Positions 1 through 9,148 of a stretch of DNA of 64,000 nucleotides are shown piece after piece. Origin of the DNA: Haloferula helveola. Lineage in GTDB: Bacteria > Verrucomicrobiota > Verrucomicrobiia > Verrucomicrobiales > Akkermansiaceae. Location of the stretch: positions 2,666,001 through 2,730,000 of the forward strand of contig NZ_AP024702.1 in NCBI RefSeq assembly GCF_037076345.1. Reading direction: 5' to 3'. The notes beneath the pieces are model-generated. The model did no database searches. It saw only the letters and a program-made list of their open reading frames with translations, and had not been told where the DNA came from. Both the position numbers and the translations under genes were made by a program. Every line of letters starts with the position of its first letter. Position 1 is the stretch's first letter.

Positions 1-297
1 CGTGCCTTCGGTGAGGGTGACCGTGCCGATGGTGGAGGCGCCGCTGACCGTCGAGAGAACGGTCCCTCCGTTGTTCGATACGGTTCCGAAGCTCGTGTTG
101 CTGTAGGACGCTCCGGCTCCTCCGAGATTGCTGTCGAAGAATCCGCCGGCGACGCTGATGTAACCCCAGTCCGCCGTTCCGGCCGTGTTGACCGCCCCGC
201 TGGTCACCCCGGAAAAGGAACTGCTGTTGACCGTGATGGCGGCACCCGCGACCCCGGCGGAGACGGCGATGGCTGCGAGAGTGAACCGGAGATGCAT
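1..297 (-). CDS. Secreted protein, N-terminal part (cut by window edge)
   Basis: The minus strand is open from an ATG at 295-297 to the first base of the window, 99 codons without a stop. The start MHLRFTLAAIAVSAGVAGAA is a clear signal peptide ending in a small-residue cleavage region. The mature part that can be seen is rich in Gly, Ser, Thr, Asn and Ala with short beta-prone stretches, as in the exported PEP-CTERM or beta-repeat proteins common in Verrucomicrobiota. The C-terminus is missing, so a sorting signal cannot be checked. It is divergent from the PLD-family gene that starts at 495. No specific function is claimed. Confidence 0.6.
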   Translation of the reverse strand, partial: MHLRFTLAAIAVSAGVAGAAITVNSSSFSGVTSGAVNTAGTADWGYISVAGGFFDSNLGGAGASYSNTSFGTVSNNGGTVLSTVSGASTIGTVTLTEGT

Positions 298-433
298 GTG
301 CGTTGATTCGGCAAACTCGGAAGGCGGGGGCTTTCCGAACACGGGAAACTCGGAAATCACCGGATCGGTGACAAGCAGTTCTTCGTCCGGGCCGGGATTG
401 AGGAGCCCGATGACCCTGACGAACCCGGTTCTC

Positions 434-464
434 AGGGTGTAACCTTCTCCTCCCGATCCGGATT
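434..464 (+). promoter_or_regulatory. Possible ECF-type promoter upstream of the PLD gene
   Basis: The stretch starting GGTGTAACCTT and ending in a CCGGATTC-like block lies 31-61 bases before the start at 495. A very similar stretch with the same spacing lies at 9073-9103, upstream of the lipoprotein gene at 9149. The shared GTAAC block resembles -35 elements read by ECF sigma factors. This is inference from two sites only. Confidence 0.3.
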
Positions 465-494
465 CGATGGGTGAACCCCTCTCGTTTCCGGAAA

Positions 495-1928
495 ATGAAG
501 AACGAATCCGCGACCTCTCCCACCACTTTGGTGCTGCTCGGCCTTTTGGGCATGGCGGCGTGCTCCTGCACTTCGATGCGGAGTCAGCGTCTCCAGGCCA
601 GCGAGACGGGCACCGCGACCGCGATGCTCGGGCAGACGGCATTCCGCGCCACGGCGGTTGCGACGGTCCGCCAGCCGGTCAGTTCCACCGCGACGGCCTT
701 CTCCTCGTTCTGGCACCGGACGCGCGGCTTGGTGGAGGGAAGTGCTCCGGTGGCGATGACCTGGAACGCGATCCCGACCGCCCGTCCCGGAAGTGAAGCG
801 TTCGAACACTTTCTCGATCAGCAGGGACTTCCAGCTCGCGAACTCGGAAGCATCAAGTGCCTGGTCGACGGCCCGGGATTCTTCGATGAACTCGACCGGC
901 AACTTGCGGGCGCCCGCGAGTCGGTCGACGTTCAGGTTTACATCTTCGACAATGACGACATCGGCGTGAAGTACGCCCGCAAGCTCGCTGACAAGGCGGA
1001 GAGCGTTCCGGTACGGGTGATGTTCGACGACATGGGAACGAACACCGCGATGATGTCGGCCCCGCGCACCCCCGCGCCGGACCGGTTCTCGCCGCCTGCG
1101 GACATGGGCAGCTTCCTCAAGCGGGGAACCGAGATCGAAGTGCGGCGCACGCTCAATCCGTGGCTGGCGGCGGACCATACCAAGTTGCTCCTCTTCGACA
1201 ACCGCACGGCGATCATCGGTGGCATGAACATCGGTCGAGAGTACTTCTCCGAGTGGCACGACCTGATGATCCGGGTCGAGGGTCCGATCGTCGGCAGCCT
1301 CGCCCGCGATTTCCAGAGCTCATGGAGGAAAGCCGGGCCGTGGGGAGACTTCGCGGTTTTCAAGCCACGCCAAGAGATCCGCTGGCCTGTGGCCGGAAAG
1401 AACGATGTGCCGCTCCGAATCTTGCGGACCGATGTGGCTGCCGGCCGTTCCGAGGTGCTCAAGGCGTCGATCGCCGCGATGCATGCCAGCCGCGATCGGA
1501 TCTGGATCGAGAATCCGTATTTCTCTTCGGACCGTCTGGTCAGGGCGGCACAGGACGCGGCGCGCAGGGGTGTGGATGTGCGGGTAATCTTCCCGGCCGA
1601 GAACGACTCGCAGCTGATGGAGGTCTCGAACCTTGCGACTGCAAGAGATCTGATTGCGGCCGGAGTGAAGGTCTACCACTACCCGCGCATGACGCATCTC
1701 AAGGCAATGATCTGCGACGACTGGGCGACGGTCGGGTCTGCCAACCTCGACATCCTCAGCATGCGGCTGAATCGCGAACTGAACCTCGCCTTCTCGGACC
1801 GCCGCAGTGTCGACCACCTCGCGGACTCGATCTTCCTTCCCGACTTCAAGCGCTCGAAGCGGATCCGGCTCAAGGATGCCGAGCGTCCGATGTCGGATCT
1901 GGCCGAAATGATCGCGGACCAGCTGTAG
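495..1928 (+). CDS. Phospholipase D-family lipoprotein (cardiolipin synthase-like)
   Basis: 477 residues. Two HKD motifs are visible: HTKLLLFD at about residue 228 followed by GGMN, and HLKAMICD at about residue 401 followed by GSAN. This is the bipartite active site of the PLD superfamily, which hydrolyses or transfers phosphodiesters through a phospho-histidine. The N-terminus has a hydrophobic stretch ending in MAAC, which fits a lipoprotein, so it probably acts at the membrane outside the cytoplasm. Cardiolipin synthase, phosphatidyltransferase and phospholipase remain possible. A GTG at 471 would add 8 residues; the ATG at 495 is preferred because the signal then begins with MKNE. The convergent neighbour ends only 13 bases away. 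Confidence 0.85.
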   Translation: MKNESATSPTTLVLLGLLGMAACSCTSMRSQRLQASETGTATAMLGQTAFRATAVATVRQPVSSTATAFSSFWHRTRGLVEGSAPVAMTWNAIPTARPGSEAFEHFLDQQGLPARELGSIKCLVDGPGFFDELDRQLAGARESVDVQVYIFDNDDIGVKYARKLADKAESVPVRVMFDDMGTNTAMMSAPRTPAPDRFSPPADMGSFLKRGTEIEVRRTLNPWLAADHTKLLLFDNRTAIIGGMNIGREYFSEWHDLMIRVEGPIVGSLARDFQSSWRKAGPWGDFAVFKPRQEIRWPVAGKNDVPLRILRTDVAAGRSEVLKASIAAMHASRDRIWIENPYFSSDRLVRAAQDAARRGVDVRVIFPAENDSQLMEVSNLATARDLIAAGVKVYHYPRMTHLKAMICDDWATVGSANLDILSMRLNRELNLAFSDRRSVDHLADSIFLPDFKRSKRIRLKDAERPMSDLAEMIADQL

Positions 1929-1941
1929 TCCGGCTTGTCGG

Positions 1942-2274
1942 TCAGGCGAGCACCGCGAAACAGCATCCGTACCACAGACAGAGGCAGAGGATGATCTGGC
2001 CGAGGAAGTAGCCGATGGATGTCAGGACGAGCGTGCGGCCGTGATAGCGGACACGCCACGCGAGGATGAAGTAAACGAGGCAGATGATGATGGCGACGAG
2101 CCCGATCGGAAGCATGAGCAGCACTTCCGCGCCGTAGTTCATCCCGCTACTGCCGATCAATGCCAGGATGATCGTGCCGAGTACGGTGAGAATCGGCGGG
2201 ACGACAAGGGAGCCCCAGAGTCTGCCTCTCGGCACCTCGGGAGGAGGGGCGGGGATCTCGGGTTCTTCGTCCAT
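1942..2274 (-). CDS. Small membrane protein, unknown function
   Basis: 110 residues. A proline- and glutamate-rich cytoplasmic N-terminus (MDEEPEIPAPPPEVP) is followed by about three hydrophobic segments with a short basic loop (WRVRYHGR) between the second and third. The C-terminus is cysteine-rich (LCLCLWYGCCF). It is convergent with the PLD gene. Proteins of this build are common in Verrucomicrobiota and have no known role; no family was recognised. Confidence 0.6.
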   Translation of the reverse strand: MDEEPEIPAPPPEVPRGRLWGSLVVPPILTVLGTIILALIGSSGMNYGAEVLLMLPIGLVAIIICLVYFILAWRVRYHGRTLVLTSIGYFLGQIILCLCLWYGCCFAVLA

Positions 2275-2402
2275 GGAGATGAATCACTTTTCCCGAGATG
2301 GGATGGAAGGGACAGATGTTTTTCGCGGTCGGCGGTCATCTTTTGACAATGCGATCCGGGGACTGCGGTTGGGGCACGCATCGAAGCCAACTCCAGCCGA
2401 CC

Positions 2403-3314
2403 ATGAACTTCCCATCCACCATTTCACAAACCCTCCGTCCCGCCGCCCGCCTCGCCTGCGTCGCGCTTGGATCGCTCGCGCTCAACTCCTCCGCTCTGGC
2501 GCAGGAACCCGAGAGCCCGCCGGTGATTCTCGGCCCGATCGAACTCGACCTGCTCCCCGGCGGGGCCTGTGTGATCACCTTCGAGGCGGAGCCGGACCTG
2601 CAGTTCATCACGCTGACCACCGACGACCTCCAGACCTGGAGCTATCTCGGTTGCTGCCAGGAGATCTATCCCGGCACCTACGAGTATCTGGATCTCGGGG
2701 CGTGCGAGCTGCCGGGCTGCTTTTACCAGATCGAACTGATCGACCAACCCGTTGAGCTGCCGCCCCAGTTCGAGCAGCTCCGCATGGAACTCGGCGACGA
2801 GTCATTCGCCGAGTGGCTGCGCTCGAACGCGGAGCAAACGGGGAGCCTGCAAGGTATCAACGAGTCCGAGGTGGATGACGACTCCGGGCTCCATCAGCAG
2901 TTTCTCGATCTGGAAAAGGCGCTGGAGCTTTGGCTTGAGCAATTCGAGAAGGGACAGGAGCCGCCCGTCGGTCAGGACACGGGTGAAACCGAGCCGCCGC
3001 TTGGCGGTGAAGGCTCGAACGAGCCTCCGTCGAGCGAGGAGGACCCGTGGGTTCCGGCGGAGGAAGATGACTCCGATCCGGTGATCGTGAACCCGCAATC
3101 GCAAGGCGTCGAGTTGCCCCCGCAGTTCGAAGAGCTCCGTCGCGAGCTCGGCGACGAGTCGTTCGAGCAGTGGCTGCGCGAGAACCTCCGCCAGTTCGGC
3201 TCGCTGCAGGGCGTGAGCACGGAGGAGCTCAACGAACTCCAGCGCAGCAATCCGTCGGCCTACGAAGAGCTGATGCAAACCGAAAGCCTGCTCGAGCAGT
3301 GGCTCGCCCGCTGA
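2403..3314 (+). CDS. Secreted acidic protein with a duplicated 36-residue module
   Basis: 303 residues from the ATG at 2403, which gives a good signal peptide (MNFPSTISQTLRPAARLACV..., cleaved near SALAQ). An upstream extension in the same frame to 2298 is hydrophilic and unlikely to be translated. A segment starting VELPPQFEQLRMELGDESF recurs near the C-terminus as VELPPQFEELRRELGDESF, both ending in GSLQG; the two are about 36 residues long and nearly identical. They are separated by a Glu/Pro/Asp-rich linker. The N-terminal part has four cysteines (GCCQ, CELPGC). The function is unknown. Confidence 0.65.
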   Translation: MNFPSTISQTLRPAARLACVALGSLALNSSALAQEPESPPVILGPIELDLLPGGACVITFEAEPDLQFITLTTDDLQTWSYLGCCQEIYPGTYEYLDLGACELPGCFYQIELIDQPVELPPQFEQLRMELGDESFAEWLRSNAEQTGSLQGINESEVDDDSGLHQQFLDLEKALELWLEQFEKGQEPPVGQDTGETEPPLGGEGSNEPPSSEEDPWVPAEEDDSDPVIVNPQSQGVELPPQFEELRRELGDESFEQWLRENLRQFGSLQGVSTEELNELQRSNPSAYEELMQTESLLEQWLAR

Positions 3315-3346
3315 AGTTTCACGCGTTGCGCCTCGCGGGTGCCACG

Positions 3347-5278
3347 CTAGTTGAAGTCCAGCACCTTGGCTTCGTCTCCGCTGCGGATTGTCACCACTCC
3401 GCTGTCGTAGTCCGAGTTGAGGAAAGGGCTTTCGAACACGGCAGGCGGCGCGTAGTCGACGGGCTCGCCGTTGATGGTCGGCGTTTTCTTGTAGCGAGTA
3501 TCAAGCGTCAGCACGTCGCCGTAGAGCGAGCGGTAGCTCAGCACGGAGCCGTCCATCTTCAACTCACACGCCTTGGCGCGTTTCTTGAAGTCGGCGAAGT
3601 CCTTCACCCGTGACTTGGCCATGACTTCGACGATCACCGGAGCGGTGTCGCTCTTCGGCAGGATGAGCCTGCCGGGCGGGGCCACCCGGGTGGATCCCTC
3701 TTTCGACGGGTTGGTGACCGGTTGGTCGCTCACGGTGAAGTCGCTTCCGGCCACGCGGATCAGGGCGTAGGCGCCTTCCGTTTCGACAAACACGAGGTCG
3801 TCTTCGCGGACCGGCGCCGCCATGCCTTTCTCCGGCATCCACACGATCATCGGTCCGCCGCTCTTGTTGCCCTTCAGTTTCTGGGTGATCAGGCAGCCCT
3901 TGCTCTGCACAGACCAATGGCCATTGAGGACATCGCGCGCCTTTCCTGCCGGACGCACGACCGGAACGATGCGTGCGTGCGGGTTGTCGGGGAAGATGAC
4001 CCCCTGCCAGCGGCTCTGGGCGCTGATCGCGACCCAATCGCTGACCGGCCTGGCCTCGGTCATCAGGGTGCCGATGGTGAAAGCGGGATCGCAGTAGCTG
4101 TAGCGGACGATCCCGCCGCCTTCGGTGCGGAAGCGGTTTGGCTTGCTGCCCTCGTTCAGGATCGCATCGCCGACTCCCTGCTCGCCAAGCCCCTGGGCGC
4201 GCTGGCGGACTTCATACGGTCCGTGCATTCGCGCGGAGTGTGCGATCTCCGCCACGACGGCCGGCGGTTCGTAGTTGCTGAGTATGGCGTTGATCTCGCC
4301 TTGGATGATGGTCGGCTTCTGGCCGATTCCGAAATACAGCCACGCGAGGGTGGGGATCCCGTGGCGGCTGGCGGAGAAGCCATTCACACCGCGGATGCGG
4401 GTCTTGCCTCCGCCTTCGACGCCGTTGAGTTGCTCCTGGGACCAACTCGCCCAGTAGAGATCCAGCAGCATGTCGACGGAGCGCCGCACCTCGGGTTCAC
4501 CGAAATCCCGGAAGTTGTAGAATCCCTTGAGCCAGACGGAATTGTATCCGGGGCACATGATCTCGATGTTGATCCCCTTCTTCGCGCGCTCGCGGCAATA
4601 GACGATGATGTAGTCACTCCACGCCCGGTAGTGGTCCTTCAGGGTGACCCCGCCATCAAGCGTGCGATCCCGGTAATCCGGCCGGTCTTTCGCGAGCTTG
4701 GCGAAGTGCCAGTGGGCCGAGAAGTCCATGGCATGGTGGTTCTCGGTGCTGTGAAAATGCCAAGTCCCGGTCGTCGCATGGTCCGGTTTGTTGTACTTGG
4801 CGCTCTTCTCGACATAGATCCAGATCGGCTTCAGGCAGAGCTCCTCGGTCTCCGAGGTCAGGCGTCCGGGATGTGAGCTACCATGAGTGCCGTACATGTC
4901 GATCAGGCGCATGACGATGTCCGCGTGCCAGTGGAAGCTGTCGCGGTCGACGATGTCCTTGGGATTGTCGAGATAGTGGCGGGCGTTCTCGGCGAGGGCC
5001 GCGTTGGCCTCATCGAGCATCTCGTCCAGAAAGAAGCAACGGGCGGCGAACTGGACGATGGAGAACGAGTAGGCGCGCGTGTAGTTGCCCCGGTCCTTGC
5101 CCAAGGGCGGCTTCTTCGCCGCGCGTTTCAGTGGCTTGCCGGCCTCCGCTTGGAATATTCCGTCGGCTCGCTCCCGGAACTCGGATGGGGCGGTCTCCTG
5201 CGCGGTGGTGGTGGCGACCAACCCCGCCGCGAGGAGCGGTGCCATGGTCCGTCGGGTTCGATTCAGCGCATCGATCAT
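3347..5278 (-). CDS. Secreted heparinase/alginate-lyase-like protein
   Basis: 643 residues from the ATG at 5276-5278. The signal region (MIDALNRTRRTMAPLLAAGL) runs to TTTAQ. The N-terminal half is alpha-helical with polysaccharide-lyase-like features, including TENHHAMDFSAHWHFAKL and a W/Y-rich middle (PGYNSVWLKGFYNFRDFG). The C-terminal half is beta-rich. This order fits an alpha/alpha toroid plus beta-sandwich as in PL8, PL12, PL15 and PL21-type uronate lyases or Heparinase II/III-like proteins. The assignment rests on architecture and the Asn-His motif, so the substrate is not known. It is convergent with the gene at 2403 and next to a PQQ-like propeller on the same strand. Confidence 0.55.
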   Translation of the reverse strand: MIDALNRTRRTMAPLLAAGLVATTTAQETAPSEFRERADGIFQAEAGKPLKRAAKKPPLGKDRGNYTRAYSFSIVQFAARCFFLDEMLDEANAALAENARHYLDNPKDIVDRDSFHWHADIVMRLIDMYGTHGSSHPGRLTSETEELCLKPIWIYVEKSAKYNKPDHATTGTWHFHSTENHHAMDFSAHWHFAKLAKDRPDYRDRTLDGGVTLKDHYRAWSDYIIVYCRERAKKGINIEIMCPGYNSVWLKGFYNFRDFGEPEVRRSVDMLLDLYWASWSQEQLNGVEGGGKTRIRGVNGFSASRHGIPTLAWLYFGIGQKPTIIQGEINAILSNYEPPAVVAEIAHSARMHGPYEVRQRAQGLGEQGVGDAILNEGSKPNRFRTEGGGIVRYSYCDPAFTIGTLMTEARPVSDWVAISAQSRWQGVIFPDNPHARIVPVVRPAGKARDVLNGHWSVQSKGCLITQKLKGNKSGGPMIVWMPEKGMAAPVREDDLVFVETEGAYALIRVAGSDFTVSDQPVTNPSKEGSTRVAPPGRLILPKSDTAPVIVEVMAKSRVKDFADFKKRAKACELKMDGSVLSYRSLYGDVLTLDTRYKKTPTINGEPVDYAPPAVFESPFLNSDYDSGVVTIRSGDEAKVLDFN

Positions 5279-5362
5279 GATTCTGACCGAACCGCTACCG
5301 AGGAAACACCCCGGGCCTTTCGCCAGTGCTACCGCGGACGGTCGGACCGGCATGGGGAAGAA

Positions 5363-6649
5363 TCACTTCTTCCGCAGATCGATGCAGAGCAGCCGGTCCT
5401 GGCCGCGCATGTAGAGGCGACCGTCGCTCAGCGCCGGCGGGCTCCAGTACTTGAGGTCGAACCGCTTGCGCAGGTCCGAGCCGAAGACATTGGCTTCGGC
5501 CAGCATGCTGAAACCTTTCGGGGACGGATCGACGAGTCGCAGCACTCCGTTTTCCCCGTCCTGGATGATCAGCATCCCGTCCGCGTGAACCATGCCGCCG
5601 CGGCCCATGAACGGTTCGTCTCCGGTGTTCCACAGCTCCTTGCCGTCGAGGGTCCAGCAGCTGAGCCCGCCGGTCTGGCGACGGCTCTTCACCTTGTGAT
5701 TCGAGTTCTCGTTGGCGAGGAAGTAGAGGTGCTCGTCGATCTCGAAGGCCGGATGCACCTGCGAGCCCTTGTCGGCCGACCAGAGCTCGGTGAGCTTGTA
5801 TTCGTCACCGCTGTTCTCGACCTTGAGCATCTTCGAGCCGCAGTCGTAGCCGCCGGTGACGAAGAGCCGGTCCTTGCCGACCTTGGTCGCGATCGGGATC
5901 GGGATCTTGTTGTAGTAGAGGTCGGTCTGCCACAGGACCGTGCCATCGGTCGGCCGGTAGCTGGTGACCAGACCGCCTTTGCCGTCCTTGTCGGTCACCG
6001 AGATGATCACGACCTGCTTCTCGCCGCCAAATTCGAGCACGGTGGGCGAGGAATGCGAGTCGCCGATCGGCCCGCTCTTCCAAATCTCCTCGCCGGTCTT
6101 CTTGTCGAGTCCGACCGTGCCGATCTTCTCGCCAAACGGCGTCACGATGAGCACGTCGCCGACGACCAGGGCGGGCTGCGCCCAGCCCCACTTCGGGGTG
6201 GCGCCGTCGTAGCGCTCGTCGAGCTTCACGTCCCAGACGGCCTTGTGGCTTTTGCGATCGATCCGGAAGACCCGGCCGAATGCGTTGACGAAATACACGG
6301 CGTCTTCCTCGACGGTCGGCACGCTGCGCGAGCCGGGGAAGGGCGGTTCGCCCTCGGCGGGATTCTCGAAGCGCCACTTCTCCTTGCCGGTCGCGGCGTC
6401 GAGGCAGAGGAGCAGGTCCGACTCGCTGCGGACGCGGTCGATGATGAAGACCTCGTCGCCGACCACCGCGCAGCCGCCGAAGCCGACCTCGAGTTCCTTT
6501 TCCCAAAGGATCGGCGGACCCTCTTCGGGGAAGCTGCGGACGAGACCCGTTTCGCCGGACACGGCATTGCGGTCGGGTCCGAGGAAATGCGGCCAGTCCG
6601 CCGCCGGGGCGAGCATGGGCAAGAGGGCGAGGAGGAGTGGGAACTTCAT
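5363..6649 (-). CDS. Secreted PQQ-like beta-propeller protein
   Basis: 428 residues from the ATG at 6647-6649, with a short signal peptide (MKFPLLLALLPMLAPAADWP). Repeated blades carry the pattern of PQQ-binding-like proteins: LCLDAATGKEKWRF, YFVNAFGRVFRID, GLDKKTGEEIWK, LSCWTLDGKELW, RLYMRGQDRLLCIDL. The opening WPHFLGPDRNAVSGETG is typical of the large planctomycete/verrucomicrobial propeller family. The role is unclear; these are usually exported and could be structural or redox proteins. A longer ORF upstream is antisense to the neighbouring oxidoreductase and was not used. It is divergent from the gene at 6776. Confidence 0.85.
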   Translation of the reverse strand: MKFPLLLALLPMLAPAADWPHFLGPDRNAVSGETGLVRSFPEEGPPILWEKELEVGFGGCAVVGDEVFIIDRVRSESDLLLCLDAATGKEKWRFENPAEGEPPFPGSRSVPTVEEDAVYFVNAFGRVFRIDRKSHKAVWDVKLDERYDGATPKWGWAQPALVVGDVLIVTPFGEKIGTVGLDKKTGEEIWKSGPIGDSHSSPTVLEFGGEKQVVIISVTDKDGKGGLVTSYRPTDGTVLWQTDLYYNKIPIPIATKVGKDRLFVTGGYDCGSKMLKVENSGDEYKLTELWSADKGSQVHPAFEIDEHLYFLANENSNHKVKSRRQTGGLSCWTLDGKELWNTGDEPFMGRGGMVHADGMLIIQDGENGVLRLVDPSPKGFSMLAEANVFGSDLRKRFDLKYWSPPALSDGRLYMRGQDRLLCIDLRKK

Positions 6650-6775
6650 GGCGGTATCGGTAGCAAACGAAGGGCAAGTGATGGTTAAAGCAAGGAACTT
6701 CGGCCGTTCGGCTTTGTTGCGGTCGGCATTTCGATCGTGTCCGAATGCTCGACTTCCGGAACCGTGGCCTTTGGG

Positions 6776-9028
6776 ATGCGCATCGTGGGCATTCGATCGG
6801 CAGTTGTCGGCATCGCGATTCTCCTCGGCGGGGGAGCAGGGGCGAGTGTGGTCTGGCAGGAGGCGGAGTCGTTTGCGGAGACCGGCGGATGGGCGAACGA
6901 TCCGCAGCACATCGATACGATGGGCTCGCCGTATCTGCTCGCGACCGGACTCGGTGAGCCGGTGGCGGATGCGGTGACGGAGGTCGAGATTCCGGAAGAC
7001 GGAAACTATCGTCTCTGGGTCCGCTGCCGGGACTGGTTTCCGTCGCATTCGCCGGGAACGTTCCGGGTGTCGGTGAACGGCAAGGAGGACGAGACCCTGT
7101 TCGGCAAGGCGGCGGACGATTCGTGGCAGTGGATCGAGGGAGAAACCTTCGAGTTGGCGAAGGGCCCGTGCGAACTCCGCTTGGCCGACCGGACCGGTTG
7201 GTGGGGACGCGTGGATGCGCTGGTGCTGGCGAGCGACGGCTACCTCCCGCCGAACCAGCCCGATGATCTCAACGATGCGCGGATCCGGTTCAATGGCGTG
7301 AGCACGGAGGTGCTGGACAAGGGCGAGTTCGATCTGGTGGTCGTCGGTGGTGGGTCATCCGGGCTTGGCGCAGCTATCGCCGCTGCCCGTGGTGGCATCA
7401 AGGTGGCATTCGTCCAGGACCGGCCGGTGCTTGGCGGAAACGCTTCCGACGAGATTCAGGTGCCGCCGATGGGGTGGATCGGTACTCCGCCCGATCAGAT
7501 CAATGTGACCGGACTCACTGAGGAATTGTTCCCGATCCAGGGTTGGAGCAACAATGCCGATTCGGAATTCCTTGAGGAGAAGGTCCGCGCCGAGACGAAC
7601 ATCTCGCTCTTTCTCAACACGCGCGGCATCGGTGTCGAGATGGCATCGGCCAACCGGATTGCGGCCGTGATCGGGATCGATGTCCGGACGGGCCAGCGCA
7701 TGCGTTTCCGGGCGCCTCTGTTCGTCGACACCACCGGTCATGGATGGATCGGTCATTACGCGGGTGCCGATTACAGCCACGGGACCGAGGCCCGCTCGGA
7801 ATTCAACGAGTCGCTGGCACCGGTCGAGGCCAACAACCACACGATGGGCAACAGCCTCTACAAGGCGGTGACGAAGCGAATGGACGGCCCCGTTCCATTC
7901 AAAACCCCGGCGTGGGCCTACCAATGGACCTCGCCGGACGACTTCGAGAGAACGGTGCCGAGGATCAAGAAGCCCATTCGTCACGAGGCCTTCGACCAAG
8001 CGACGAAGGGTCCCGGGAGACCGGTCAAGGAGGTCGCCGGCTCGCGCGCATGGTTCGTCGAGTATGGCGGCACCGGCGACACGATCGAGGATGCGGAGAA
8101 GATCCGCGACGAGCTCTTCCGCATCCATCTCGGGATCTGGGGATATCAGAAGAACCATGAGACGCCGGCGCGTTTCCCGAACCACAAGCTCGTGTGGCTG
8201 AACTACGTCCCGGGCGTCCGGGAAAGCCGTCGGCTGATGGGCGACTACATCATGACCCAGCGCGATTTCGACGGGCAGGTCGAGCACAAGGACAACGTCG
8301 CGTTCACCGACTGGGGCATCGATGACCACCATCCGCACGGTTACTTCACCAAGGGGATCGACGTGCTCCATGTCTATCATGGCCGGCGGGTCAGCATTCC
8401 CTACCGCAGTCTCTATTCGAGGAACATCGACAACCTGTTCATGGCGGGACGGTGCATGAGTGCCAGCCATGTGGCTCTCGGAGGGGTGCGTGTGCAGCGG
8501 CCGATGATGGCGACCGGCGAAGTTGTGGGGACAGCCGCCGCGATCGCGAACAAGCACGGGAGTTCACCCCGCGGTGTTTACGAGGAGCATCTGAGAGAAC
8601 TGCAGCAAACTCTCCTGCGCAACGGGTGCTACATCGTCGGAGTGAGGAACGAGGATCCGTCCGACCTCGCGCGTTTGGCGAAGGTTTCCCAACCGGAGAT
8701 CACCAACGGCTGGAATCGCGAGTCCGAAGGGCTGCCGCAAGGCGCGGACTGGCTGCCGGCCCGCCCGATCACGCTCGAGTGGGAGACGCTGAAAACGATC
8801 CGTGAGGTCCACCTGAGTCTGAACGAACTGCTCTTCCGCGCGGAGATCGTCGTCGAAGCGAAAGGCGGGGATGGGTGGGTAGCGGTGGGAGAGCGAACGA
8901 TGGAACGGGACCGCATCCACCGCCGTCAGGTCTTCCAGTTCGAACCGGTGAAAACCACCGCTCTCCGGCTGCGCCTGCTGCGAAAGGACCGCAACCTCCG
9001 CCTGTGCGAGGTGCGGGTGTATGAGTAG
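6776..9028 (+). CDS. Secreted FAD-dependent oxidoreductase with carbohydrate-binding-type flanks
   Basis: 750 residues from the ATG at 6776, with a signal peptide (MRIVGIRSAVVGIAILLGGG). Residues about 24-170 form a beta-rich module beginning VVWQEAESFAETGGW that resembles a carbohydrate-binding region. A dinucleotide-binding site GGGSSG sits at residues 191-196 within FDLVVVGGGSSGLGAAIAA, followed by the LGGNASDE block of FAD-dependent oxidoreductases (Pfam FAD_oxidored type). The C-terminal 90 residues are discoidin-like, ending LRLCEVRVYE. Export of a flavoprotein suggests oxidation of a sugar or sugar-derived compound; the substrate is unknown. A GTG at 6737 would extend it 13 residues. 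Confidence 0.85.
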   Translation: MRIVGIRSAVVGIAILLGGGAGASVVWQEAESFAETGGWANDPQHIDTMGSPYLLATGLGEPVADAVTEVEIPEDGNYRLWVRCRDWFPSHSPGTFRVSVNGKEDETLFGKAADDSWQWIEGETFELAKGPCELRLADRTGWWGRVDALVLASDGYLPPNQPDDLNDARIRFNGVSTEVLDKGEFDLVVVGGGSSGLGAAIAAARGGIKVAFVQDRPVLGGNASDEIQVPPMGWIGTPPDQINVTGLTEELFPIQGWSNNADSEFLEEKVRAETNISLFLNTRGIGVEMASANRIAAVIGIDVRTGQRMRFRAPLFVDTTGHGWIGHYAGADYSHGTEARSEFNESLAPVEANNHTMGNSLYKAVTKRMDGPVPFKTPAWAYQWTSPDDFERTVPRIKKPIRHEAFDQATKGPGRPVKEVAGSRAWFVEYGGTGDTIEDAEKIRDELFRIHLGIWGYQKNHETPARFPNHKLVWLNYVPGVRESRRLMGDYIMTQRDFDGQVEHKDNVAFTDWGIDDHHPHGYFTKGIDVLHVYHGRRVSIPYRSLYSRNIDNLFMAGRCMSASHVALGGVRVQRPMMATGEVVGTAAAIANKHGSSPRGVYEEHLRELQQTLLRNGCYIVGVRNEDPSDLARLAKVSQPEITNGWNRESEGLPQGADWLPARPITLEWETLKTIREVHLSLNELLFRAEIVVEAKGGDGWVAVGERTMERDRIHRRQVFQFEPVKTTALRLRLLRKDRNLRLCEVRVYE

Positions 9029-9072
9029 CGACGTCGCAAGGCGGGCACGCCGGATTCCGGCGTCGGGTAATT

Positions 9073-9103
9073 GGTGTAACCTTTTCCGAGAATCCCGGAA
9101 TCA
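9073..9103 (+). promoter_or_regulatory. Possible ECF-type promoter upstream of the 9149 lipoprotein
   Basis: GGTGTAACCTT followed by a CCCGGAATC block with the same spacing as the site at 434-464. It lies 46-76 bases before the ATG at 9149. The two sites share most positions although the genes are unrelated, which suggests a common regulator. Only inference. Confidence 0.3.
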
Positions 9104-9148
9104 GGGACTGTGGGGCCGAACGACCGGCCTCCGTCGCTCTCCGATTCG

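Noticed and set aside
2298..2402. Longer N-terminus for the protein at 2403
   Set aside because: The extension is not signal-like, and the ATG at 2403 begins a clear signal peptide.
4883..6688. Long plus-strand ORF of about 600 codons over the propeller gene
   Set aside because: It lies antisense to a clear PQQ-like propeller gene; its translation is low in motifs and typical of high-GC shadow frames.
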